Source: Hordeum vulgare subsp. vulgare (Eukaryota > Streptophyta > Magnoliopsida > Poales > Poaceae). Taken from it: 64,000 nucleotides of DNA. Positions within the stretch are counted from its first letter, which is position 1. Each line of letters begins with the position of its first letter. Under the pieces are notes generated by a model. It was not told the DNA's origin. It searched no databases and saw nothing but the letters and a program-made list of their open reading frames with translations. Shown piece by piece: positions 24,068 to 35,559 of this stretch. The DNA is taken from NCBI RefSeq assembly GCF_904849725.1, contig NC_058524.1, positions 354,389,823-354,453,822 of the forward strand. Reading direction: 5' to 3'. A program made the translations under genes and the position numbers.

Positions 24068-25597
24068 TGATGACCCACAAGTATAGGGGATCAATCGTAG
24101 TCCTTTCGATAAGTAAGAGTGTCGAACCCAACGAGGAGCAGAAGGCTCTGATAAACGGATTTCAGCAAGGTAATAACTGCAAGTACTGAAAGTAGCAGTA
24201 ACAAGTGATTGTGTAGCGAGGTGAAATGTAGCAAGCAAAGAGTAACAAGTAACAAGTAGTAGCAACGGTGCAGCAAGTGGCCCAATCCCTTTTGTAGCAA
24301 GGGACAAGCCTGAACAAAGTCTTATAGGAGGGAAAACGCTCCCGAGGACACACGGGAATTTCTGTCATGCTAATTTCATCATGTTCATATGATTCGCGTT
24401 CGTTACTTTGATAGTTTGATATGTGGGTGGACCGGCGCTTGGGTACTGCCCTTACTTGGAAAAGCATACCACTTATGATTAACCTCTCTCGCAAGCATCC
24501 GCAACTACAAAAGAAGAATTAAGACAAAGTCTAACCATAGCATTAAACTAGTGGATCCAAATCAGGCCCTCAAGAAGCAACGCATAGACTAGGGTTTAAG
24601 CTTCTGTCACTCCAGCAACCCATCATCTACTTACTACTTCCCAATGCCTTCCTCTAGGCCCAAATATGGTGAAGTGTTATGTACTCGACGTTCACATAAC
24701 ACCACTAGAGGAAAAACAACATACAACATATCAAAATACCGAACCAATATCAAATTCACATGACTATTATCAGCATGACTTATCCCATGTCCTCAGGAAC
24801 AAAAGTAACTACGCACAAGACATAATCGTAATCATGACCAGAGGTGTAATGAATAGCATCAAGGATCTGAACATAAACTCTTCCACCAACTAATCCAACT
24901 AGCATCAACTACAAAGAGTAATCAACACTACTAGCAACCTTACAACTACCAATCGGAGTCGCGAGACGAAGATTGGTTACAAGAGATGAACTAGGGCTTG
25001 GATAAGAGATGGTGCTGATGAAGATTTTGATGAAGATACCTCCCCTCCGACGAGAGGAGTGTTGGTGATGACGATGGCGACGATTCCCCCCTCCGGGAGG
25101 GAAGTTTCCCCAGCAGGATCGTCCTACCGGAGCTCTAGATTGGACCTGCTCAAGTTCCGCCTCGTGACGGCGGCGAAACCACGAAAAAGCTCCCTATTGA
25201 TTTTTTTCCAGACCAGGACACTTCATATAGCAAAATAGGGGGGGCTAGTGGGCCTTCAGGCAACCCACAAGCCTGCCCTCCGCCACCAGGGGGGTGGTGG
25301 CGGTGGGCAAGCTTGTGGGGCCCTGGTGGCCCCCCTCCGGTAGTTCTTTTGCCCAGTATTTTTAATACATTCTAGAAAAAATCCATGTAATTTTTCAGGG
25401 CATTTGGAGATGTGCAGAATAGTGGACTAGGATTTTCTCCTTTTCTAGTCCAGAATTCTAGCTGCCTGAATTCTCCCTCTTCAAATAATCCTTGCAAAAT
25501 AAGAGAGAAAAGGCATAAATATGGTACCACAAATAATATAATAGCCCAATAAGTAATAAATATCAAGATGAAAGCATGATGCAAAATGGACGTATCA
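24068..25597 (-). repeat. E7 3' LTR (1530 bp)
   Basis: It matches 32702-34227 end to end. It contains a GC-rich U3 block (25240-25340), a TATA-like CTATATGAAG on the minus strand (25230-25221) and a leader. The polypurine tract ATGCTTGGGGCAGT (minus strand, 25611-25598) lies directly outside its inner edge. Confidence 0.93.
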
Positions 25598-25611
25598 ACT
25601 GCCCCAAGCAT

Positions 25612-27128
25612 AGACCTCGCTTGTCCTCAAGCGAAAAGCAAGTTCCATAAACATGTCCACATGTTGAGGGACGAAGGTGTCGATAAACATAATACGGACA
25701 TGAGGGCATCATGATCACACATAGAACAGAAATACATCATAAAGATTCTTATGGGAAAGTAACAATTCCTTCACAAAGCAAAGCATGAAGCAAAAACCTT
25801 ACCGAGAAGTAACCAACAATAATCCATAGTCATTGAAGCAATTGCAATTTATCACAACATCAGAAAGAGTCAAATAAGAGCTTGTAAGGCAAACCCACAT
25901 ACTCAATCATCTCTTTTGTTTTCCACAATGGTTACAACTCACGTGGTACTCATGGTGTCAAAGTTTCAGCTGGACACAAAGGAAGATAGGGGCTTATAGT
26001 TTTGCCTCCCAACGATTTACCTCAAGGGTAAAGTCAACAACAATAAAGCATGAGTACTCAACTCCAAGTTGATATATGAATATAGATCTTTCCCAAGCAT
26101 GTGACGGTAGCCAAGACAAAGGCAAAAAGGGAATTGGTGATGATCACCATGACTCTTACAAGTGTAAAAGTTAAAGGTACAAGATAGGCCCTTCGCAGAG
26201 GGAAGCAGAGGTTGTCATGCGCTTTTGAGGTTCGAATGCGTGTCCTCTTAGTGCGGAGGAACGTCACTTTATATTGCCTCCTGTGATAAAGAACTTTATT
26301 ATGCAGTCTGTCGCTTTTATGTATTCCTCATCACAGGTTCGTAGAAAGCTTATTTTCCACACACTAATAGATCATACATATTAAAGAGCAATTTTTATTG
26401 CTTGCACCGATGACAACTTACTTGAAGGATCTTAGTCAATCCATAGGTATGGTGGACTCTCATGGCAAAACTGGTTGGAGGTTTATGGATGCACAAGTAG
26501 TATCTCTACTTGGTGCGGGAGTTTTGGCTAATATGAGGTGGAAGCAATCATCACATGCTAAGGGATCCCTAATCATATAACATTGTTTGGAACCAAGCAA
26601 ACACAATTCATTATGTTGTCTTCCTTGTCCAACATCTACGCCTAGGCATGTAATAGTTTGGTGAGTGCTCACAATTGTAAAAAGTGTCTGAGATGATATA
26701 TTTATATGTGAACCTCTCGTTCCTTATTACTTATTATTAATTGCAACAATGACTGAGGTCTATGTTGATTTGTTCTCAACAAGTTTCAATCATCATACGT
26801 GCCATAAGTGAAGTTATCACTTTCCATAAGATCATCTCATGATCTTTCATGCTATCGTTCTTTTCATACTTTTTTATCATGGCACAAAGCAAAGCCCTTG
26901 ACTAAGATACTCTTTATTATATCGCTCGTAAGCTCAAATACAACGGGGGGAGAAAAAAACAAAAGACTCAAACTAAAAACGAAAGAGTTATTCCTCTAAA
27001 AGAAGAAATAAAAACTGAAAAAGGAAAGAACTAAAACAAAGGTAAAAGCAAAACATATAAAGGTGATACGATACCAGGGCAACTCCCCCAAGCTTGGTAG
27101 AAACCAAGGGGATTGCCCATACCAATGC
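25612..27128 (-). other. E7 3' non-coding region
   Basis: About 1.5 kb between ORF3 and the 3' LTR polypurine tract. No coding region is supported. Just after ORF3 the minus strand has AAGCTTGGGGGAGT (27095-27082), a near copy of the polypurine tract. Confidence 0.65.
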
Positions 27129-27539
27129 TTAGTTGTCTTCCTTTGGCGGTGATGGTGGTGTTGTTCGATCAGTCTTGAGCTTGTCTAATTTCCACTTGAG
27201 CAAAAAAATTTGCTCCCTTAGATCGTCATTTTCCTCCTCAAGTTTCAACACTCTAAGGCAAAGTTCCTGCTTACTCTCCTGCAAGAAACAAGAAGGGATA
27301 AACAAGGTATTAGGCTTCTTCCTATGGTCAGGGAGGCTTGACTTCTTGAAGTCCACATGGGTGTTTGGAGGTTGAGGTAGAGGAGCCTCCTCTTCATCAC
27401 TTGTTTGCTCCTTCCCTTTGGGCTCATAGTCCTCTTCCTCCTCAGTGGTCCAGCCATATGGTTCCAAGTCCCCATAGACCTTGGAGTTAGCAAGGTAGTC
27501 AACCACATAGCTCTCTCCCTCTGAATCTTGAGAAGACAT
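27129..27539 (-). CDS. E7 ORF3: small acidic coiled-coil protein of unknown function
   Basis: An intact 136-codon ORF (ATG 27539-27537, TAA 27131-27129) lies downstream of integrase in the position where some Athila-type elements carry an env-like gene. Residues 1-60 are strongly acidic (YGWTTEEEEDYEPK, TSDEEEAPLP). Residues 90-125 look like a short coiled coil (LRVLKLEEENDDLREQIFLL), and the tail is TTPPSPPKEDN. There is no signal peptide or membrane segment, so it is not a typical envelope protein. An LTR-like block with a TATA-like TATATAG (27623-27629) lies about 85 bases upstream, suggesting its own transcript. It stays open although the neighbouring gag-pol has stops, but at this length and age that is weak evidence of constraint. 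Confidence 0.55.
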   Translation of the reverse strand: MSSQDSEGESYVVDYLANSKVYGDLEPYGWTTEEEEDYEPKGKEQTSDEEEAPLPQPPNTHVDFKKSSLPDHRKKPNTLFIPSCFLQESKQELCLRVLKLEEENDDLREQIFLLKWKLDKLKTDRTTPPSPPKEDN

Positions 27540-27599
27540 CTTGACCTAGATCTGCGTGAGAACAAGCTCGAAACGAAAACAGAGGAAACTACGCGATAC

Positions 27600-27830
27600 G
27601 GAGATCAAAACCTTCGGGTGACTATATATTCATTTTTTCTGGGCCAGAAGGAGTCCTCTACAAGAAAACGGATTCTGGGAGGCACACGAGGTGCCCACAA
27701 GCTTGCCCACCGTCACCAGGGGGTGGCGGAGTGGGCCCTTGTGGCTGCCTCGTTTGCTCTCCGGACTGCTTTTTATTTTTCTAATTTTCCAAAAATTCCA
27801 AAACTGAGGAAATTTCCTATTGGAAAAGTA
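27600..27830 (-). promoter_or_regulatory. E7 internal LTR-promoter-like block before ORF3
   Basis: The minus strand shares with the E7 LTR the GC-rich segment CCACCCCCTGGTG...GGGCAAGCTTGTGGG (27727-27695) and an A/T-rich TTGGAAAATTAGAAAAATA-like upstream part (27795-27770). A TATA-like TATATAG (27629-27623) and a leader to the ORF3 ATG follow. Its right part overlaps the end of the integrase frame. A second promoter is inferred. Confidence 0.5.
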
Positions 27831-29000
27831 TCGGAGTCCAATTTCTTGCCGAAACAGATACATCTTCGTTTTCAAGGACTGAAACAGGCTGATAAACATC
27901 CCTTGTGTACTCCTCTGGAGTTATGACATTGATGATATTGGTCTCAACATTTATGGGAGTACCAGAGATGTAATGCTTGATTCTTTGCCCATTTACCACT
28001 CTAGGAAAATTTCCTTCTGTGTTATTGATTTTGATGGCACCGGAATGATATACTTCCTCGATAACATAGGGACCTTCCCATTTAGAGAGAAGCATGCGTG
28101 CAAAGAATCTCAAACGAGAATTGTATAGCAAGACATAATCACCTACATTGAACTCTCGTTTCTATATTCGTTTGTTGTGCCATCTCTTAACCTTTTCCTT
28201 GAACAACCTGGCATTCTCGTATGCCTGGGCTCTCCATTCATCTAACGAGCTGATATCAAACAACCGCTTCTCACCGGCAAGTTTGAAATCAAAGTTGAGC
28301 TCTTTGATTGCCCAATAAGCTTTGTGTTCCAGCTCAAGAGGTAAATGACAGGCCTTACCGTAAACCATTTTATACGGTGACATGCCCATGGGATTCTTAT
28401 AAGCAGTCCTATAAGCCCATAGTGCATCGTCAAGTTTGCTAGACCAGTTCTTTCGAGATCTATTGATGGTCTTTTGTAGGATCAACTTGATCTCCCTATT
28501 ACTCAACTCCACTTGACCACTAGACTGAGGATGATAAGGAGATGCAACTCTATGGTTGACATCATACTTTGCTAGCATCTTGCGGAAAACACCATGAATG
28601 AAGTGTGAAGCGCCATCAGTCATCAAGTATCTAGGGACTCCAAATCTTGGTAATATGACTTCTTTAAGCATCTTAATAGAGGTGTGGTGATCAGCATTTT
28701 TAGTGGGGAAAGGTTCTACCCACTTAGTAACGTAATCCACAGCAACTAAGATGTGAGTATACCCATTGGAACTCGGGAAGGGTCCCATATAATCAAAGCC
28801 CCAGACATCAAATGGTTCAATGACAAGTGAATAGTTCATAGGCATCTCTTGACGCTTACTGATGTTCCCTATCATTTGGCATTCGTCACAAGACAAGACA
28901 AACTTACGTGCATCCTTGAAGAGAGTGGGCCAATAGAAACCTGATTGCAATACCTTATGGGCAGTTCTATCTCCGGCATGGTGTCCTCCATAGGCTTCGG
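27817..29000 (-). pseudogene. E7 integrase, nearly intact
   Basis: It follows RNase H. The frame from about 28950 starts QSGFYWPTLFKDARKFVLSC and includes the CDEC pair of the H2C2 zinc finger. The core has the first catalytic Asp in WGFDYMGPF, the second in MTDGASHF and the Glu in SGQVELSNREIK, spaced D-35-E as required. KMVYGKACHLPLELEHKAYW and the C-terminal WHNKRI follow; there a stop at 28162-28164 separates the last domain (28131-27817, with FFARMLLSKWEGPYVIEEVY). A stop also lies just before the zinc finger (29026). The catalytic triad is complete, but the reading frame as a whole is broken. Confidence 0.9.
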
Positions 29001-29025
29001 AATGACACTTCTGCAGGATCTGTCC

Positions 29026-29691
29026 CTATTCATGTTCAGGCACACAACGTCTAATAACACCATCTACTCCTTCCTTATAAAGGTGAGGATCATCCCAAAA
29101 GTAGTGTCTCAAATCAAAGAAGAATTTCTTCTTTTGCTGATAGGTGAAACTCGGTGGTATGTATTTGGCTACGATATAGTTTGCATAATCGGCATACCAC
29201 GGTGCACTATGTGAAGTGCAGATGACATTTAATTGCTCATCAAGAAAGTTGTCATCAATTGGTAGTGGGTCATCAAGGATAATCTCTAGCCTATACAAGT
29301 TATCTGCTACAGGGTTATCAGCACCCTTTCGGTCAACGACATGCAAATCAAATTCCTGTAGCAGGAGAACCCATCTGATCAGCCTAGGCTTAGCGTCCTT
29401 CTTCTCCATGAGGTACTTAATAGCAGCATGATCAGAGTGAATAGTGACTTTGGAGTCAACTATGTAAGATCTGAACTATTCACATGCAAACACGACTGCT
29501 AAAAATTCCTTTTCCGTAGTGGCATAGTTTCTTTGGGCACTGTCTAGAGCTTTACCAGCGTAGTGAACAACATTCAACTTCTTGTCAACTCTTTGTCCTA
29601 GAACAGCACCAACAGCATAATCACTAGGGTCACACATGATTTCAAAGGTCAAGTTCCAGTCAGGTGGTTGAACAATAGGTGCGGTTATCAA
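29026..29691 (-). pseudogene. E7 RNase H domain
   Basis: The frame opens with APIVQPPDWNLTFEIMCDPS (first active-site Asp) and KALDSAQRNYATTEKEFLA (Glu). A stop at 29476-29478 follows FACE, and the frame then continues [20 protein letters not shown] (second Asp) and [14 protein letters not shown] (last Asp). The motifs of an Athila-type RNase H are in order. It removes RNA from the RNA-DNA hybrid during reverse transcription. It is inactive as a single chain here because of the stop. Confidence 0.88.
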
Positions 29692-30530
29692 AGCCTTCTT
29701 AAGTATTTCAAAGGCTTCCTCACAATCCTCATCAAAAAAAAAGGAACATCCTTCTGCAAGAGGTTGGTAAGAGGCCTAGAAATCTTAGAGAAGTCTTTAA
29801 TGAACCTTCTATAGAAACCAGCATGACCTAAGAAACTTCGTATACCTCTGATATCTATGGGACAAGGCATTTTCTCAATTGCATCAACCTTAGCCTTATC
29901 AACTTCAATGCCTCTTTCAGAGATTTTGTGTCCTAAGACGATACCTTCATTAACAATAAAGTGGCACTTCTCCCAATTCAAGACGAGGTTGGTTTCTTCG
30001 CATCTCTGTCAGACTCAATCAACGTTGCTGAGGCAATCATCAAAGGAAGACCCATAAATGGAGAAGTCATCCATGAAAACCTCAACAATCTTCTCACCAA
30101 AGTCAGAGAATATAGCCATCATACATCTTTGGAAGGTGGTAGGTGCATTGCATAAGCCAAAAGGCATACGTCTATAGGCAAAGGTACCGAAAGGGCAGGT
30201 GAAAGTGGTTTTCTCTTGATCAGATTGTGCAACCGGTATTTGCGAGAAACCTGAATAACCGTCTAGAAAGCAGAAGTGTGTGTGTTTTCATAGCCTTTCT
30301 AGCATTTGGTCGATGAACGGCAAAGTATAATGATCTTTCCTGGTTGGCTTGTTCAGTTTCCGGAAGTCTATCACCATTCTATAGCCGGTAATAATCCTTT
30401 GTGGGATTAGTTCATCCTTATCATTAGGAACGACGGTGATACCTCCCTTCTTAGGTACGCAATGTATTGGACTTACCCAATCACTATGAGCAACAGGATA
30501 AATGATTCCTGCTTCCAGAAGCTTTAATAT
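29688..30530 (-). pseudogene. E7 reverse transcriptase domain
   Basis: Directly after the protease frame (TAA at 30531-30533) the minus strand reads LLEAGIIYPVAHSDWVSPIH, RMVIDFRKLNKPTRKDHY, GTFAYRRMPFGLCNAP, then the catalytic box VFMDDFSIYG (about 30080-30055), then NWEKCHFIVNEGIVLGHK and FLGHAGFYRRFIKDFSKI. In-frame stops lie at 30531-30533, 30288-30290 and 30015-30017, and the frame shifts after the last. All RT blocks are present, so the loss is recent. The FMDD box is normal for Athila. Confidence 0.88.
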
Positions 30531-32595
30531 TTATTTTCTAACGACCTCTTTCATCTTAGGGTTTAATCTCCTTTGATGATCAGCAACTGGTTTAAAGTCA
30601 GGATCGGTTTTAATCTTGTGTTGACATAGAGTAGGACTAATACCCTTAAGATCATCAAGAGTATATCCAATTGCAGCGCGATGCTTCCTCAGAGTTTTTA
30701 GTAACTTCTTCTCTTCACGCTGTGAGAGGAGAGCACTAATGATGACAGGATATATCTCCTTCTCATCAAGATAGGCATACTTAAGAGTATCAGGCAACTG
30801 TTTAAGCTCGAACACAGGATCACCCTTTGGTGGGGGAGGATCCCCAAGCAGTTCAATAGGAAGATTAATCTTGAGAATAGGATATTGTTCTAAGACAATT
30901 CTATCTATCTCATCTCTCTCCTCCATATGCATATCATTTTCATTCTCAAGAAGATATTGCTCTAAAGGACCCGTAGGAGGTACGGCAATAGAGGCAAGAG
31001 CAATGATTTCATCCCTACCAGACGACTCTCTTTCATGGGATTGTCTTCCAAACTTGGAGAAGTTAAATTCATGATACACACCCTCGAAACTTACTGTAAC
31101 GGTCTGCTTAATGCAATCAATGTGAGCATTGACAGTGTTGAGAAAGGGTCTACCGAATATGATGGGACAAAAGCTATCTTGTGCAGTACCAAGGACGAGG
31201 AAATCAGTAGGATACTTCGTCTTACCACACAGGACTTCTACGTCTCTCACAATTCCCAGAGGGCAGATAGTGTCTCTATTAGCTAGCGTAATAGTGACAT
31301 CAATGGGTTCTAACTCAGCAGGTGCAATCTCATCTTTGATTTCATCATATAGAGAACAGGGTGTTGCACTAACACTAGCTCCCATATCACATAAACCATG
31401 GTAACAGTGATCTCCTATCTTAACAGAGACAACGAGCAGGCCAACTACAGGTCCGTGTTTGTCTTTTGCGTGAGGTTTAGCAATTCTAGCAGAGTCCTCA
31501 CAGAATTTGATAACATGCTCGTCTATGTATTCGGCTAAGAGATCTTTGATAATATCAACACTAGGTTCAACTCTAATCCCCTCAGGGGGTGCAAGTGGTC
31601 TAATGTAACCCCTACGTATCACAGTTGGTGCTTTAGAATAATCCTTTATCCTAGCAGGGTATGGTGGTTTATCAGTGTAAGCACAGGGAACAATAGGATC
31701 ACTAAAAGCTATGATTTTCTCCTCAACTAGATTTGTTTTGGCTATGTTGCTTTCTACAGGAGGATGATATTTAAACCACTTCTCTTTGGGAAGATCAACA
31801 TGAGCAGCAAAAGATTCACATAGAGAAGCTACTATCTCAGAGTCAAGGCCATACTTAGCGCTAAAATCTCTAGAAGTGTTTGTCTCAACAAAAGATTTAA
31901 CGCAATCAAACTGGAAATTCATACATGACTCCTTACCTTCCTCCATATCCCAATCTTCAGAGTTGGGTTTTATTCTCTCCAATAAATTCCAAATTGTGAT
32001 CAATATCCTTCTTCATAAAAGAACCGGCACAAGAAGTGTCAAGCATGGTACGATCTTCATGAGAAAGCCCAACATAAAAGTTTTGAGTGATGATTTCTCT
32101 CGAGAGCTCATGATTGGGGCATGAATATAGCATTCATTTAAGCCTCCCCCAAGCTTGAGCTATGATTTCCCTGTCACGAGGCCAAAAGTTATAAATAAAG
32201 TTCCGATCACGATGTACTAAATGCATAGGATAGAACTTTTGATGAAATTCCAATTTCAATCGATTGTAGACCCATGATCCAGCATCATCACATAGCCTAT
32301 ACCATGTCAACGCCTTATCCTTCAAAGATAAAGGAAAGACTTTCTTTTTTATCTCATCCTCGGGCAAACCTGCAAGCTTAAATAAACCACAAACTTCATC
32401 TACATAGATAAGATGCAAGTCTGGATGTGAAGATTCATCTCCTGTGAAAGGATTAGCCAGCAGTTTCTCAAGCATACCCAAAGGAATTTCATAGAAGATA
32501 TTTTTAGTAGGTACCTCAGGTTGAGGAGCAACTCCTCGTGCTTCCATTCGTGGTGAAGATACCCCGAACAAACTCCTCAAAGGAAGAGTTTCCAT
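30531..32595 (-). pseudogene. E7 gag-protease
   Basis: The ATG at 32595 is preceded by the primer site and a 77-nt leader. Gag (32595-32134) has NPFTGDESSHPDLHL, FPLSLKDKALTWY and IAQAWGRLK, then a TGA (32134-32136). After a frame change near 31990 a 490-codon open stretch (32003-30531) carries a linker and the protease motif GLCDMGASVSATP (Asp codon at 31388-31386), followed by DFLVLG and IIFGRPFLNT. The protease motif D-M-G-A-S is intact, unlike in E1 and E8. The frame ends at a TAA at the RT boundary. Gag builds the particle and the protease cleaves the polyprotein; both are broken here by the TGA and the shift. Confidence 0.88.
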
Positions 32596-32672
32596 AGTGA
32601 CAAGTGACAATAAATTTCAGCACAGTATATAAATGTTTCCTTACCAATTTCCACTTACCAAAGGCGCTTCAC

Positions 32673-32690
32673 TCCCCGAGAACGGCGCTA
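32673..32690 (-). other. E7 primer-binding site (tRNA-Asp type)
   Basis: The minus strand reads TAGCGCCGTTCTCGGGGA, 16 of 18 to the tRNA-Asp complement, 11 nt from the LTR edge at 32702. Confidence 0.8.
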
Positions 32691-32701
32691 GAAAAGAGTC
32701 T

Positions 32702-34227
32702 TGATGACCCAAAAGTATAGGGGATCAATCGTAGTCGTTTTGATAAGTAAGAGTGTCGAACCCAACGAGCAGCAGAAAGCTCTGATAAACGGATTTCAGC
32801 AAGGTAATAACTGCAAGCACTGAAAGTAGCGGTAACAAGTGATTGTGTAGCGAGGTGAAACGTAGCAAGCAAAGAGTGACAAGTAACAAGTAGTAGCAAC
32901 GGTGCAGCAAGTGGCCCAATCCCTTTTGTAGCAAGTTACAAGCCTGAACAAAGTCTTATAGGAGGGAAAACGCTCCCAAGGACACACGGGAATTTCTGTC
33001 ATGCTAGTTTCATCATGTTCATATGATTCGCGTTCGTTACTTTGATAGTTTGATATGTGGGTGGACCGGCGCTTGGGTACTGCCCTTACTTGGACAAGCA
33101 TCCCACTTATGATTAACCTCTCTCGCAAGCATCCGCTACTACCAAAGAATAATTAAGACAAAGTCTAACCATAGCATTAAACTAGTGGATCCAAATCAGC
33201 CCCTCACGAAGCAACACATATACTGGGGTTTAAGCTTCTTTCATCGAGCAAACCATCATCTACTTACTACTTCCCAATGCCTTCCTCTGGGCCCAAATAT
33301 GGTGAAGTGTTATGTAGTCGACGTTCACATAACACCACTAGAGGAAAAACAACATACAACATATCAAAATACCGAACGAATATCAAATTCACATGACTAT
33401 TATCGGCATGACTTATCCCATGTCCTCGGGAACAAAAGTAACTACTCACAAGACATAATCATAATCATGAGCATAGGTGTAATGAATAGCATAAAGGATC
33501 TGAACATAAACTCTTCCACCAAGTGATCCAACTAGCATCAACTACAAAGAGTAATCAACACTACTAGCAACCTTACAAGTCCCAATCGGAGTCGCGAGAC
33601 GAAGATTGGTTACAAGAGATGAACTAGGGATTGGATAGGAGATGGTGCTGATGAACATGTTGATGAAGATGCCTCCCCTCCGACGAGAGGAGTGTTGGTG
33701 ATGACAATGGTGACGATTCCCCCCTCCGGGAGGGAAGTTTCCCCGGCAGGATCGTCCTGCCGGAGCTCTAGATTGGATCTGCTCAAGTTCCGCCTCGTGG
33801 TGGCGGCGAAACCACGAAAAAGCTCCCTATTGATTTTTTTTCCAGACCAGGACGCTTCATATAGCAAAAGAGGGGGGCTAGTGGGCCTTCAGGCAACCCA
33901 CAAGCCTGCCCTGCACCACCAGGGGGTGGTGGCGGTGGGCAAGCTTGTGGGGCCCTGGTGGCCCCCTCCAATAGTTCTTTCGCCCAGTATTTTTAATATA
34001 TTCCAGAAAAAATCAACGTAAATTTTCAGGGCATTTGGAGATGTGCAGAATAGTGGACTAGGATTTGCTCCTTTTCTAGTCCAGAATTCCAGCTGCCTGA
34101 ATTCTCCCTCTACAAATAATCCTGGCAAAATAAGAGAGAAAGGCATAAATATGGTACCACAAGTAATATAATAGCCCAAAAAGCAATAAATATCAACATG
34201 AAAGCATGATGCAAAATCGACGTATCA
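32702..34227 (-). repeat. E7 5' LTR (1526 bp)
   Basis: It matches the left LTR (24068-25597). The TATA-like CTATATGAAG box lies at about 33861-33852 on the minus strand, with the GC-rich U3 block at 33870-33970. Confidence 0.93.
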
Positions 34228-34232
34228 TCGCC

Positions 34233-35521
34233 CCCATAGGTGGTGCTCACTGGTATGAAGTGAGATACCTTGGTCAGATGGTCGACGATGACCCATATAG
34301 AGTCGTGGCCTGTGCTAGACCTGGGTAAGTCGGTGACGAAGTCCATGCCCACTTTGTCCCAATTCCATTCTAGCACTTGGAGAGGTTGTAGTAGTCCAGT
34401 GGGTCGCTGATGCTCAGCCTTGACTCGGTGGCACACGTCGCACATGCCCACCAGAATTTCTCTCGGAGATCTTGATACATCTTGGTACCACCGGGGTGAA
34501 TAGAGTAGGGTGTGTCATGTGCTTCCTGCAAGATCAAGTCCTTGAGTTCTGCCTTGTTGGGTACCTATAAATGTTTCCCAAACAACACTACTCCTTGCTC
34601 ATCCACTGAGAATCCTGGGGCCTTGCCTTCCTGGATCTTCTTCTTGATGCCTTCAATGCTCTTGTGCCCCTTCTGGGCTTCCTTGATATCGTCAGCCAGC
34701 GTTGGTTTGACTTTGAGGTTAGCCAGGAATCCAGGTTGAACTAGCTCCAACCCGAAGTTTTCCATTTCTTCATATAAGGCGGGTAGCCTTTCCTTGAGCA
34801 TAATGTTCAAGGTGTTGGTCTTCCTGCTTAAATCATCAGCCACTACATTGGCCTTGTCGGGTTGGTATTGAATGCTGAGATCGTAGTCTTTGATTAACTC
34901 CAACCATCTTCGTTGTCTCATATTCAATTCCCTTTGAGTAAGGATATACTTCAGACTTCTGTGGTCAGTGTATATTTCAAATTGCTTCCCCAAAAGGTAA
35001 TGTCGCCATGTCTTTAGAGCATGCACTACGGTTGTCAATTCGAGATCATGAGTGGGATAATTCTCCTCATGCGGACGCAGTTACCATGACAGATACGCCA
35101 CGACCCTGCTGTCTTGCATTAGGAACCCACCGAGCCCGGTTCTGGAGGCATCACAATATATCGTAAACTCCTTGCTGATATCTGGTGTAGCTAATACAAG
35201 GGCGGTACTCAATGTCTTCTTCAACTCCTGGAAGCTTGCTTCACACTCCGGCGTCCATTCAAACTTCTTTCCTTTCTTCAAGAGCTGAGTCATGGGTCGA
35301 GCGATGCGGTAGAATCCTTCTACGAACTTGCAGTAGTATCCCGCGAGCCCGAGGAACCTCCTGACTTCCTTCACATCGATTGGCAACTCCCAGTTGCTAC
35401 CGTAGTAATCTTGGAGGGATCGACTGCCAATCCACTTGCCGTTATGGTATGACCAAAGAATCCAACTTTGTTCAGCCAGAATTGGCATTTGCTGAATTTG
35501 GTATAAAGTTGGTGCTCTCAA
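34233..35521 (-). pseudogene. E6 RNase H and N-terminal integrase
   Basis: The frame 35521-35081 carries the RT thumb/connection (DVKEVRRFLGLAGYYCKFVE) and the RNase H start (EFTIYCDASRTGLGGFLMQD). It shifts near 35080. The frame 35038-34565 continues with [20 protein letters not shown] and [13 protein letters not shown], then a stop (34565). Next come the integrase zinc finger (EAHDTPYSIHPGG, then CDVCHRVKAEHQRP, with a shift between) and the first catalytic Asp in GMDFVTDLPRS. The E7 insertion site TCGCC (34228-34232) cuts the core. It pairs with 23120-24062. Confidence 0.88.
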
Positions 35522-35559
35522 AGCTTCTCCAACACTAACCTCAGGTGTTTCTCATGCTC

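Larger units (their letters stand above)
24068..34227 (-). mobile_element. E7: Athila-type retrotransposon with complete pol, nested in E6 integrase
   Basis: It is bounded by TGATGACCC (24068) and ...GACGTATCA (34227), with perfect duplication TCGCC (24063-24067 and 34228-34232). Removing it restores an open E6 integrase frame (TTYGGDKLAS). Order on the minus strand: LTR (34227-32702), primer site, gag-protease, RT, RNase H, integrase, LTR-like block, ORF3, non-coding region, 3' LTR. A few stops break gag-pol. The LTRs differ at about 13 of the first 320 bases, the lowest divergence in the window. Confidence 0.95.

Noticed and set aside
34228..34451. A chimeric 113-codon frame joining E6 integrase to the E7 LTR; similarly the N-terminal 75 residues of the frame at 24307-23273
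   Set aside because: They are accidental read-throughs of an insertion junction, not fusion proteins.
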